The notes under the pieces are model-generated. The model saw only the letters and a program-made list of their open reading frames with translations. It did not search any database and had not been told where the DNA came from. Made by a program: the position numbers and the translations under genes. A stretch of DNA of 8,654 nt. Source: an uncultured Collinsella sp. (GTDB lineage: Bacteria > Actinomycetota > Coriobacteriia > Coriobacteriales > Coriobacteriaceae). This document shows, one piece after another, positions 1 through 5,355 of this stretch (positions are counted from its first letter, which is position 1; each line of letters opens with the position of its first letter). The stretch covers positions 1 through 8,654 of the forward strand of contig CABUWR010000043.1 in assembly GCA_902495265.1 (NCBI GenBank), written 5' to 3'.

Positions 1-323
1 AAAGCCTGGGCCTGGAACAGCCCGGTCTGGACGTGCTCGCGCAGGCGGCCTATAAGCTGCTCGGTCTGCAGTCGTTCTTTACGGCCGGCGAGATGGAGGT
101 CAAGGCCTGGACGGTTCGCCAGGGCGCGACTGCCCCGCAGGCTGCCGGCGTCATCCACACCGACTTTGAGCGCGGCTTTATTAAGGCCGAGGTCATTGGC
201 TATGACGACTACATCGAGCTCGGCGGCGAGCAGGGCGCCAAGGCCGCCGGCAAGCTGCGTATTGAGGGCAAGGACTATGTCATGGCCGATGGCGACGTCG
301 TGCACTTCCGCTTTAACGTGTAA
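1..323 (+). CDS. ychF: YchF family ATPase, C-terminal part (5' end outside window)
   Basis: This is the C-terminal ~107 residues of YchF (OLA1 family), a universally conserved TRAFAC-class P-loop protein that prefers ATP to GTP and associates with ribosomes. The frame is open from position 3 with no start in view, so the gene begins upstream of the window. What remains is the TGS-type C-terminal domain. Family hallmarks seen are [11 protein letters not shown], the segment [15 protein letters not shown], and the terminal [11 protein letters not shown], which matches the very conserved YchF C-terminus. The P-loop and coiled coil are not in the window. The stop is TAA at 321-323. The next gene starts 11 nt later behind a GGA-containing ribosome binding site, so the two are probably co-transcribed. 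The family call rests on motif recognition and is secure. Confidence 0.95.
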   Translation, partial: SLGLEQPGLDVLAQAAYKLLGLQSFFTAGEMEVKAWTVRQGATAPQAAGVIHTDFERGFIKAEVIGYDDYIELGGEQGAKAAGKLRIEGKDYVMADGDVVHFRFNV

Positions 324-334
324 GGACGACGCAT

Positions 335-718
335 ATGTTTAAATATGGCAAAAAAGCTGGCTACATGGGTATTGCGCTGCTCGTACTTGCGGTGATTCCG
401 TTGGTGGTCGCAGCGTTTGTGATTCCCAACATTGGCCCCGAGGTGGCAACGAAGTTTAACGCTGCTGGCGAAGTGACGCGCTGGGGCAAGAGCTACGAGT
501 TGCTGGCGCTGCCGGTGCTCAACCTGCTGCTGAGCGTGGCGACGTACTTTACGGCGGGACGCCAGGCTAAAAACAATGATGACTCCGCCGCCATGGCGCG
601 CATCGTGTGCGAGCGCTACCTGCGCAACGGCTGCATCACGGGCGTGTTCCTCAACGTGATCAACGTTTACTTTATGTACTCGGCGATTACTGGAACGGGC
701 TTTGGCTTTGGTTTCTAG
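335..718 (+). CDS. DUF1648 domain small integral membrane protein
   Basis: A 127-residue protein with about three predicted membrane segments: residues ~10-32, ~54-74 and ~98-118. The stretch at residues 30-53, containing the pattern FNAAGEVTRWG, matches the DUF1648 signature (P-x-H/K-F-N/D-x-x-G-x-x-x-x-W-G). That domain also occurs at the N-terminus of SdpI-like immunity and signalling proteins. Only the DUF1648 unit is present here, without the SdpI-type C-terminal helices. A glycine/phenylalanine-rich tail (GFGFGF) ends the protein. The ATG at 335 is preceded by AAGGACGA, and the gene sits 11 nt after ychF, so it is probably read from the ychF transcript. It converges on the minus-strand gene ending at 728, with only 9 nt between them. 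The role of stand-alone DUF1648 proteins is unknown; cell-envelope placement is an inference from the hydrophobic segments. Confidence 0.8.
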   Translation: MFKYGKKAGYMGIALLVLAVIPLVVAAFVIPNIGPEVATKFNAAGEVTRWGKSYELLALPVLNLLLSVATYFTAGRQAKNNDDSAAMARIVCERYLRNGCITGVFLNVINVYFMYSAITGTGFGFGF

Positions 719-727
719 CTTGTCCTT

Positions 728-1117
728 TTAGGCAACGAGCCTGCACGCATATTCAATGGCTGCTGCGAGGCCGCCGCTCGATCGTGGTTTAAAGACCATG
801 TCGGCGGCGGCCTCGTTTTCGTATCCGGCGCCGCGAAGGGCGAGTGCGGTACCGGCTTCCAGGAGAAGGGGCAGACCGCGTTGGCTGGTTGCGATTACGG
901 CAGTCTGATTGAGCGAGCAGCTGTGCGCTTGGCATTGGATGGCAAGTTCACCTTGCGCCGGGCAAGGGACCAGAACGGCGGCGACGCGACTTGATAGCAA
1001 TGCAAATGCTGTGCGCTCATCGGGCGAAAGGCATTCTGCTTCAACGACGACGAGCTTGGGCGGTGCGCTGTTTGTGCGAAGCGTGGCTCGGTACATGCGG
1101 ACCGAAGATCCCGACAT
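728..1117 (-). CDS. Hypothetical protein resembling a catalytically degenerate HAD C-terminal half
   Basis: 129 residues. I chose the ATG at 1117 because AGGAG lies 6 nt upstream on the minus strand. An alternative TTG at 1141 would extend it into the palindrome and lacks such a site. The second half resembles the C-terminal Rossmann part of Cof-type HAD phosphatases. AVIATSQRGLPLLLEAG (residues 73-89) lines up with the usual GDxxND...MLxxAG motif, ALALRGA with the vAMGNA segment, and AAADMVFKPRSSGGLAAAIE with the final Ad-x-v...eGva-x-ai segment. The catalytic acids are gone: the GDxxND position reads ATSQRG. The N-terminal half, with the nucleophile and cap of a ~260-aa HAD protein, is absent. 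This could be a pseudo-enzyme or an intact but decaying remnant. It is divergent from the XRE regulator and shares its palindromic intergenic region, which suggests joint control. The HAD relation is an inference by eye and moderately uncertain. Confidence 0.55.
   Translation of the reverse strand: MSGSSVRMYRATLRTNSAPPKLVVVEAECLSPDERTAFALLSSRVAAVLVPCPAQGELAIQCQAHSCSLNQTAVIATSQRGLPLLLEAGTALALRGAGYENEAAADMVFKPRSSGGLAAAIEYACRLVA
766..815 (+). terminator. Inverted repeat followed by GTTTT; possible terminator of the ychF-DUF1648 operon
   Basis: CGAGGCCGCCG (766-776) and its exact complement CGGCGGCCTCG (805-815) are separated by 28 nt. A smaller hairpin, TGGTTTAAAGACCA, lies between the arms. 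On the plus strand the structure is followed by TTTTC, which suits an intrinsic terminator 47 nt after the DUF1648 stop. It lies inside the 3' end of the minus-strand gene, encoding runs of Ala and Gly-Gly-Leu, so part of the symmetry could be a by-product of those codons. The T-run is short. Treat as possible. Confidence 0.35.
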
Positions 1118-1140
1118 AGAAAACTCCTGTGTATTCGGCA

Positions 1141-1164
1141 AAACGTAAACTATAGTTTACGTTT
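1141..1164. promoter_or_regulatory. Perfect 24-bp palindrome between divergent genes (probable operator)
   Basis: The half-site AAACGTAAACTA (1141-1152) is followed directly by its exact reverse complement TAGTTTACGTTT (1153-1164), so the dyad is perfect and has no spacer. It lies 23 nt upstream of the minus-strand start (1117) and 29 nt upstream of the XRE start (1194). Its centre contains TATAGT on both strands, a 5/6 match to a -10 hexamer in each direction, although no good -35 is seen for either. The most economical reading is an operator overlapping both divergent promoters and bound by the XRE protein encoded next to it. The palindrome is directly seen; the binding partner is inferred. 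Confidence 0.75.
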
Positions 1165-1193
1165 ATGTTCGGCTCCATTTCAAACTCGGCTGC

Positions 1194-1412
1194 ATGGACG
1201 AACGTGCGAAACAGATTCTTGGCAGGCGGGTCGAAGAGACACGCAGGGACCTTGGTATCTCCAAGGTTGATTTTTGTGTGGCGACAGGAATCAGCCGACC
1301 CTACCTCGACCGAATCGAAGATGGGACGGCAAATTTCACGCTCAAGGTTCTATTTAAGATCGCGCCCGCACTCGGTATGACGGTGTCAGAGCTTCTCGAG
1401 GGTATCGAATAG
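1194..1412 (+). CDS. XRE-family helix-turn-helix transcriptional regulator (single domain)
   Basis: A 72-residue protein that is almost entirely one HTH_3/Cro-C1 domain (residues ~9-70). The family pattern is visible in order: RRVEETRRDLGIS at the first helix, FCVATGISRPYLDRIEDGTA at the helix-turn-helix, then LFKIAPALGMTVSELL at helices 4 and 5. There is no sensor or dimerisation extension, so it is likely a small DNA-binding repressor or a partner of another protein. The ATG at 1194 is the only start in this frame, because a TAA lies at 1146-1148 and no ATG, GTG or TTG start lies between. No clear Shine-Dalgarno sequence precedes it, so translation may be weak. The neighbouring perfect palindrome at 1141-1164 is the obvious candidate operator, for autoregulation and control of the divergent gene. 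An antitoxin-like role is conceivable, but the partner does not look like a known toxin. Confidence 0.85.
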   Translation: MDERAKQILGRRVEETRRDLGISKVDFCVATGISRPYLDRIEDGTANFTLKVLFKIAPALGMTVSELLEGIE

Positions 1413-1447
1413 GGCGTTCCCCGCTGCTAATTGACGCTCTTTGGGCG

Positions 1448-1691
1448 GGTCCCCCTGGTTGCGATGTGCAAAATCGCGAGTATTCAGCACCTGTTCAGCC
1501 GTAGATGGTAGCTCGAGCGGCTGGCTTTGCCTTTTTTACAGTAGTTAATCCACACGCTTAATAAAAACGTGGAATAAATATTTACTAGACGGCCTCTTCG
1601 CCCTAAAAGTTCGTCTAACAGTCGGCCGATTCTATGCCTCCGGCGGAGAAATTGCAGAATACTCCGATTTTTGCACGGCCCGAGGGGGACC
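1448..1691. repeat. MITE-like element with imperfect terminal inverted repeats
   Basis: This fills most of the 321-nt gap 1413-1733, which holds no gene I can support. The left end begins GGTCCCCCT and continues to GTGCAAAATCGCGAGTATTC and GCAC (1448-1490). The right end, read on the minus strand from 1691, begins GGTCCCCCT and continues to GTGCAAAAATCGGAGTATTC and TGCAA (down to 1652). The two ends are therefore inverted copies of about 40 nt with a few differences and one- to two-base indels. The ~160-nt centre is AT-rich around 1540-1585. It also has a 6-bp dyad, TAGACG (1586-1591) with CGTCTA (1612-1617). No transposase is encoded and no target duplication is obvious, so this is either a non-autonomous element or two dispersed repeat units in opposite orientation. 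The rest of the gap shows nothing else clear. Confidence 0.55.
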
Positions 1692-1733
1692 ACCTGTCGT
1701 TTGAGGCTGCGATAAGTGGAACTGCCTTAGGGA

Positions 1734-2747
1734 TTACGCCATCGGGATGCGGTCGTGGTTGACTTGGCTGTAGAACAGGCGCTGGATCTCGGCGGCATCA
1801 CGTGACTGGCCGAGTGCCCACATGGTCTTGGCCACGAGCGTCTCGGTGGTCATGTCGTCGCCGCGCAGAATACCCGGATGATCGGCGTAAGCACGGCCGA
1901 CCTCATAAACGCCCAGATCGAGGCCCTCTTCGGGGACCTGCGTGGTCATAACGACAGTGCGGCCCGAATCGACCCAGCGGAAAATAGCCTCTTGGAACGA
2001 CTCGCCTGACTCACCAAACTCGGGGATACCGCCAATGCCAAAGGTCTCCAAAATCACGGCGTCGTAGCTATCGGCAAGGGCGTCGAGGATGCCCGGGTTC
2101 ACGCCGGGCGTGAGCTTAAGGACAAACACGTGCGGGTCGATGCTGTCGTAGAAACGAACTGGGCTCTCATTCTGATGCGTGCCGTGAAGCCCATTGCGCA
2201 CGATGCGGTCATTGCGGATGTAGGCAATGGGCGGGTAGTTGACGCTAATGAACGCGTTAAAGCTCATGGTGCGCTGTTTGCGGGCGCGCGTGCCGGCAAT
2301 GGCGACGCCGCCAAACACAATCGACACATCGTGCGAATGCTCGTCGAGCGCATAGAGCAGGCTCTGGTACAGATTGAGCTTGGCATCGGTAAAGGGGTTG
2401 CCCATGGGCTTTTGCGAGCCGGTGAGCACGATGGGCTTGGGGCTGTCCTGAATCAGATAGGAAAGCGCCGCCGCGGTGTAGCTCATGGTATCGGTGCCGT
2501 GCAGAATTACGAAGCCGTCATGGTCGGCATAACCCTCGACGATGACGTCGCGGATCCGCATCCAGTCGCTTGGGCGCATATTGGTGCTGTCGATGTTCAT
2601 GGGCTGCACGACGTCGAGCTCGCAGAGGCCCGAGATCTCGGGGACGCTCTGGGCGAGCTCCTCACCGGTCAGGGCGGGGGAGAGGCCGTTGCCGTCCTCG
2701 GTCGATGCGATGGTGCCGCCCGTGGCGATGAGAAGGATGCGCTTCAT
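1734..2747 (-). CDS. Type I (cytoplasmic) L-asparaginase
   Basis: 337 residues; hydrolyses L-asparagine to aspartate and ammonia. The ATG at 2747 is chosen because the protein then begins at the conserved first strand MKRILLIATGGTIAS and has AGGA 8 nt upstream; the open frame extends further 5' (to 2819) but without family character. Both signature motifs are present: TGGTIAS with nucleophile candidate T12, and HGTDTM with T85 and D86. K157 in the RARK stretch corresponds to the catalytic lysine. Comparison is with E. coli AnsA residues T14, T91, D92 and K163, known from the literature. There is no signal peptide, so a cytoplasmic type I enzyme (AnsA-like) is expected rather than the periplasmic type II; the length fits. 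It is transcribed divergently from guaA with a 267-nt intergenic region. No terminator was seen downstream. Substrate preference for Asn over Gln is inferred from the family. Confidence 0.93.
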   Translation of the reverse strand: MKRILLIATGGTIASTEDGNGLSPALTGEELAQSVPEISGLCELDVVQPMNIDSTNMRPSDWMRIRDVIVEGYADHDGFVILHGTDTMSYTAAALSYLIQDSPKPIVLTGSQKPMGNPFTDAKLNLYQSLLYALDEHSHDVSIVFGGVAIAGTRARKQRTMSFNAFISVNYPPIAYIRNDRIVRNGLHGTHQNESPVRFYDSIDPHVFVLKLTPGVNPGILDALADSYDAVILETFGIGGIPEFGESGESFQEAIFRWVDSGRTVVMTTQVPEEGLDLGVYEVGRAYADHPGILRGDDMTTETLVAKTMWALGQSRDAAEIQRLFYSQVNHDRIPMA

Positions 2748-2798
2748 GCTGGTATTCCTATCGTATTTGCCGCCGCAAGGGCGGAGTCGTTCGGCAGT

Positions 2799-2826
2799 AT
2801 TGTGGCACAGGGCGTCCAATGTTCAA
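2799..2826 (-). promoter_or_regulatory. Putative sigma70-type promoter of the asparaginase gene
   Basis: On the minus strand TTGAAC (2826-2821) and CACAAT (2804-2799) are separated by 16 nt, each a 4/6 match to the -35 and -10 consensus. Transcription would start near 2792, giving a ~45-nt leader that contains the AGGA ribosome binding site. A dyad, AAACGT (2825-2830) with ACGTTT (2846-2851), overlaps and lies just upstream of the -35. The match is modest. Confidence 0.4.
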
Positions 2827-3014
2827 ACGTATTACATCGTCTGTAACGTTTGGTAACACTTCAATCGCCGTCAAATAGGGGCCAGGTCGTGCGTTTGCCG
2901 TGCGCTGATGGCTGCGAGGGGCGAGAAACCCCATATAACGTGTACACTATGAAAGTTATTTTTGTTCATTCACGCGGGTGGGCACCGGCTCCCCGCCAAC
3001 AAGAGGGGGAAACC

Positions 3015-4613
3015 ATGGATCAAAAGGCTTCCGCAAAGGTCCTCGTACTCGACTTTGGTGCGCAGTACGGTCAGCTCATTGCCCGTCGCGTCCGCGACCT
3101 CAACGTGTATTCCGAGATTGTCCCCTGCGACATCTCGGCCGACGAGATTCGCGAGATGAACGCCTCTGCGCTCATCCTTTCCGGCGGTCCGGCTTCCGTG
3201 TATGCCGAGGACGCTCCGTCTATAGATCCCGCCATCTTTGACCTGGGCCTTCCCGTCCTGGGCTTTTGCTACGGCCATCAGATCACGGCCGTGACGCTCG
3301 GCGGCAAGGTCGGCCACTCCGAGGTGGGCGAGTACGGCCGCGCAACCATTACGCGCACGGCCGGCGCCAAGCTCTTTAACTCCACGCCCATGGAGCAGAC
3401 CGTGTGGATGAGCCACCGCGACGCCGTTTCCGAGGTGCCCGAGGGCTTTACCGTTACCGCCAGCACTGACGTGTGCCCGGTTGCCGCCATGGAGTGCCCC
3501 GAGCGCAAGATCTTCACCACGCAGTTTCACCCCGAGGTCAAGCATTCCGAGTATGGTCAGCAGCTGCTGAGCAACTTCCTGTTTGAGATCTGCGGCCTGG
3601 AGCCCAACTGGAGCATGGACAACCTGGTCGAGACCATGACGGCCGAGTTCCGCGAGAAGGTCGGCAACGACCGCGTGATTTTGGCCCTGTCCGGCGGCGT
3701 CGACTCCTCCGTCGTGGCTGCTCTGGGTGCTCGTGCCGTGGGCAAGCAGATGACCTGCGTGTTCATCAACCACGGTCTGCTGCGCAAGGGCGAGCCCGAG
3801 CAGGTGGAGGAGGTCTTCACCAAGCAGTTTGACGTCGACTTTATCCACGTCCACGCCGAGGACCGCTACGCCGAGCTTCTGGCCGGCGTGACCGAGCCCG
3901 AGGAGAAGCGCCGCATCATCGGCACGCAGTTCTGGAAAGAGTTCTTCGCCGTGGCGCAGCAGCTCGAGACCGATGGCAAGCCGGTCAAGTACCTGGCTCA
4001 GGGCACCATCTACCCCGACATCATCGAGTCCGGCGCTCGCAAGACGGGCGGCAAGACGGCCACCATCAAGAGCCACCACAACCTGATCCCGTTCCCCGAG
4101 GGCGTGCACTTCGACCTCATCGAGCCGCTCGATCACTTCTTTAAGGACGAGGTCCGCGCGCTTGGTCTGGCACTGGGCCTGCCGGGTCACATCGTGTTCC
4201 GTCAGCCTTTCCCGGGCCCGGGTCTGGCCATCCGCATCATCGGCGCGGTCGACAAGGAGAAGCTCGAGATCCTCAAGAACGCCGACGCCATCGTGCGCGA
4301 GGAGCTCGACGCCTACAACCAGCGTCTGTTTGAGCAGACCGGCGAGCGCAACTCCGAGCACAGCTGCTGGCAGTATTTCGCGGTCCTGCCCGACATTAAG
4401 TCCGTCGGTGTTATGGGCGACGAGCGCACCTATCAGCGCCCGATCATCCTGCGCGCCGTCGAGTCCAGCGATGCCATGACCGCCGACTGGGCCAAGCTGC
4501 CCTACGACGTGCTGGCCCGCATCTCCGGCCGCATCGTCGCCGAGGTTCCCGGCGCCAACCGCGTGTGCTACGACATCACGTCCAAGCCGCCCGCGACCAT
4601 CGAGTGGGAGTAA
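3015..4613 (+). CDS. guaA: GMP synthase (glutamine-hydrolysing)
   Basis: 532 residues. Converts XMP, ATP and glutamine to GMP, the last step of de novo guanine nucleotide synthesis. The ATG at 3015 has AGAGGGGGA just upstream, and the protein then begins in the normal place, before VLVLDFGAQYGQLIARRV. Domains in order are a class I glutamine amidotransferase (residues ~8-205) with nucleophile C85 in GFCYGHQ and H172/E174 in FHPEV; the ATP pyrophosphatase domain with its P-loop SGGVDSS (226-232); and the C-terminal dimerisation domain ending in the conserved DITSKPPATIEWE. All catalytic elements are present and the length is normal (E. coli 525). It is a single-gene unit, divergent from asparaginase and closed by a strong terminator. 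The leader (2860-3014) shows no purine riboswitch. A candidate -10, TATAAC (2934-2939), and a GC-rich hairpin (GCGGG 2974-2978 with CCCGC 2992-2996) are visible there, but neither is strong. Confidence 0.98.
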   Translation: MDQKASAKVLVLDFGAQYGQLIARRVRDLNVYSEIVPCDISADEIREMNASALILSGGPASVYAEDAPSIDPAIFDLGLPVLGFCYGHQITAVTLGGKVGHSEVGEYGRATITRTAGAKLFNSTPMEQTVWMSHRDAVSEVPEGFTVTASTDVCPVAAMECPERKIFTTQFHPEVKHSEYGQQLLSNFLFEICGLEPNWSMDNLVETMTAEFREKVGNDRVILALSGGVDSSVVAALGARAVGKQMTCVFINHGLLRKGEPEQVEEVFTKQFDVDFIHVHAEDRYAELLAGVTEPEEKRRIIGTQFWKEFFAVAQQLETDGKPVKYLAQGTIYPDIIESGARKTGGKTATIKSHHNLIPFPEGVHFDLIEPLDHFFKDEVRALGLALGLPGHIVFRQPFPGPGLAIRIIGAVDKEKLEILKNADAIVREELDAYNQRLFEQTGERNSEHSCWQYFAVLPDIKSVGVMGDERTYQRPIILRAVESSDAMTADWAKLPYDVLARISGRIVAEVPGANRVCYDITSKPPATIEWE

Positions 4614-4631
4614 ACGATATTCGTTGATTTC

Positions 4632-4674
4632 AAGCCTCTGACCTGCGAAAACAGGTCGGGGGCTTCTTATTTTG
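4632..4674 (+). terminator. Rho-independent terminator of guaA
   Basis: The 14-nt arm AAGCCTCTGACCTG (4632-4645) pairs along its whole length with CAGGTCGGGGGCTT (4652-4665), including two G-U pairs, around a CGAAAA loop. CTTCTTATTTT follows at 4663-4673. It begins 18 nt after the guaA stop. Confidence 0.9.
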
Positions 4675-4707
4675 CAACCTCTGTGCAACCTTTGCGGTTT
4701 CGCGCCC

Positions 4708-4736
4708 CGTGAACAGGGGACGTAGCACTGTTCACG
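4708..4736. repeat. Short inverted repeat, dispersed-repeat type
   Basis: CGTGAACAG (4708-4716) and CTGTTCACG (4728-4736) are exact complements around the 11-nt spacer GGGACGTAGCA. It has the look of the 'gggacgtagcactgttcac' sequences that recur in intergenic DNA of several bacteria; that is recollection, not a search. A direct repeat of TGCAACCT (4673-4680 and 4684-4691) lies just before it. The stretch 4737-4870 holds nothing else I can name, apart from a possible frameshifted tail of the minus-strand ORF that ends at 4871. Confidence 0.5.
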
Positions 4737-4870
4737 TCTGGGCCCATGTCGGCACCGATCAATGCCCGCGCTGCTTCTGCTTGCGCTTCAGCTTCCGCTG
4801 CTCGAAGCACGTCGCCCGGGATTCCTCGCCAGAGGAGAACTGACCGTTCCTTGCGAAACCGCGAGACCAG

Positions 4871-5038
4871 CTATATCCGCTTGTTGCGGGCTTGCTTGAG
4901 CCAGTTCCTCTTGAAAGAGCCTATACCTCCGAAGAACTTGTTGTACGTCTCACCGTTCTCCTTGGCCTCGCACTTGACCAAGGCAAGTTCGATGGTGCAG
5001 AGGTAATCCGCCACCTGCTCGAGGCGGTAGTCGGTCAT
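4871..5038 (-). CDS. Small ORF of unknown function, possibly the remnant of a longer gene
   Basis: 55 codons from the ATG at 5038 to a TAG at 4871. I do not recognise the family. The codons look coding: about three quarters of third positions are G or C, clearly more than in the plus-strand frame opposite. It begins MTDYRLEQVADYLC, contains an acidic-to-basic middle, and ends with a basic segment SFKRNWLKQARNKRI. No Shine-Dalgarno sequence precedes the ATG. The frame is open upstream to 5341, but that part is antisense to the Pfs-like remnant and is probably not native. Shifting by one base near the stop opens a reading that continues to a TGA at 4759 and ends in a lysine/arginine/glutamine-rich tail (EQRKLKRKQKQRGH). 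The 55-aa ORF may therefore be the broken middle of a longer gene. No function is proposed. Confidence 0.4.
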   Translation of the reverse strand: MTDYRLEQVADYLCTIELALVKCEAKENGETYNKFFGGIGSFKRNWLKQARNKRI

Positions 5039-5086
5039 CGAGGTCTTGCGGCGTCGGACGACCCCTTTTGAGAGGACCTTGCCCAC

Positions 5087-5227
5087 CGAGCCGTCTCGCC
5101 CACGGAACAGAAGGAGCGCATCCTCGCGACCTTCGGCGACCTGTGCTGCGAGATGGAGGGCTGCACCATCGCGCAGGGCCCTTTCCAAAGCGAAGTGTCG
5201 AGCCGAAGTGTTGAGCGTCGGCCCTGA
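5087..5227 (+). pseudogene. Remnant resembling MTA/SAH nucleosidase (Pfs/MtnN)
   Basis: In the plus-strand frame closed by TGA at 5225-5227 the reading SPTEQKERILATFGDL is followed by CCEMEGCTIAQGPF. This matches the family's region 'eKe-x-I...f-x-a-x-x-EMEgaAiAqv...vPF', in which the EMEG glutamates contact the nucleoside ribose. Third positions here are strongly G/C, as in genuine genes. The frame is interrupted by TGA at 5069-5071. Reading back through it gives GLAASDDPF, similar to the family's GLIASGDqF, although that part overlaps the minus-strand ORF and may be chance. After GPF the resemblance ends, and the segments for the active-site Asp and the C-terminus are missing. There is no start codon or ribosome binding site for it. 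A decayed fragment of ~35 recognisable residues out of ~230 is the best reading. Confidence 0.5.
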
Positions 5228-5325
5228 ATGTTCAATGGCCGTTGTTTTCTGCCCCTCAAGTGGTGAACTTCTCCTCGGGGCTGTTGATTCCCCCACGCGC
5301 CCCCTTCCGTTCTCTGTGTTCCCCT

Positions 5326-5347
5326 TATACTCCTTGTACAAGGAGGT
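5326..5347 (+). promoter_or_regulatory. Palindrome overlapping the -10-like hexamer and ribosome binding site of the LevR-type gene
   Basis: CTCCTTGTACAAGGAG (5330-5345) is a perfect 16-bp palindrome. Its right arm supplies most of a near-perfect Shine-Dalgarno sequence, AAGGAGGT (5340-5347), which sits 8 nt before the ATG at 5356. Its left edge overlaps TATACT (5326-5331), a 5/6 match to a -10 hexamer; no convincing -35 is found. As DNA it could be an operator. As RNA it could fold into a 6-bp stem with a GTAC loop that hides the ribosome binding site, provided transcription starts upstream of 5330. The interval 5228-5325 shows no other feature. Confidence 0.55.
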
Positions 5348-5355
5348 AAGAAGTC

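Noticed and set aside
1484..1693. 69-codon minus-strand open frame
   Set aside because: Lies within the inverted-repeat element, has mixed codon use and no recognisable motif or ribosome binding site.
1634..1762. 42-codon plus-strand open frame starting MPPAEKLQNTP
   Set aside because: It spans the right end of the repeat and runs into the asparaginase 3' end; no ribosome binding site seen. Could be a fragment, but not supportable.
2130..2846. A 238-codon plus-strand open frame opposite asparaginase
   Set aside because: Antisense by-product of the asparaginase codons; no domain, no ribosome binding site.
2860..3014. Guanine (purine) riboswitch before guaA
   Set aside because: The conserved purine-riboswitch core and loop-loop sequences are not present; only small GC-rich hairpins are seen.
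2970..4688. A 572-codon open frame on the minus strand opposite guaA
   Set aside because: It is the mirror of GC-rich guaA codons, has low-complexity Leu/Ala/Gly/Val/Asp composition and no family character, while guaA is certain.
5039..5341. 5' extension of the small minus-strand ORF up to 5341
   Set aside because: The added residues look random and are antisense to the Pfs-like remnant and the LevR upstream region; no start signal supports it.
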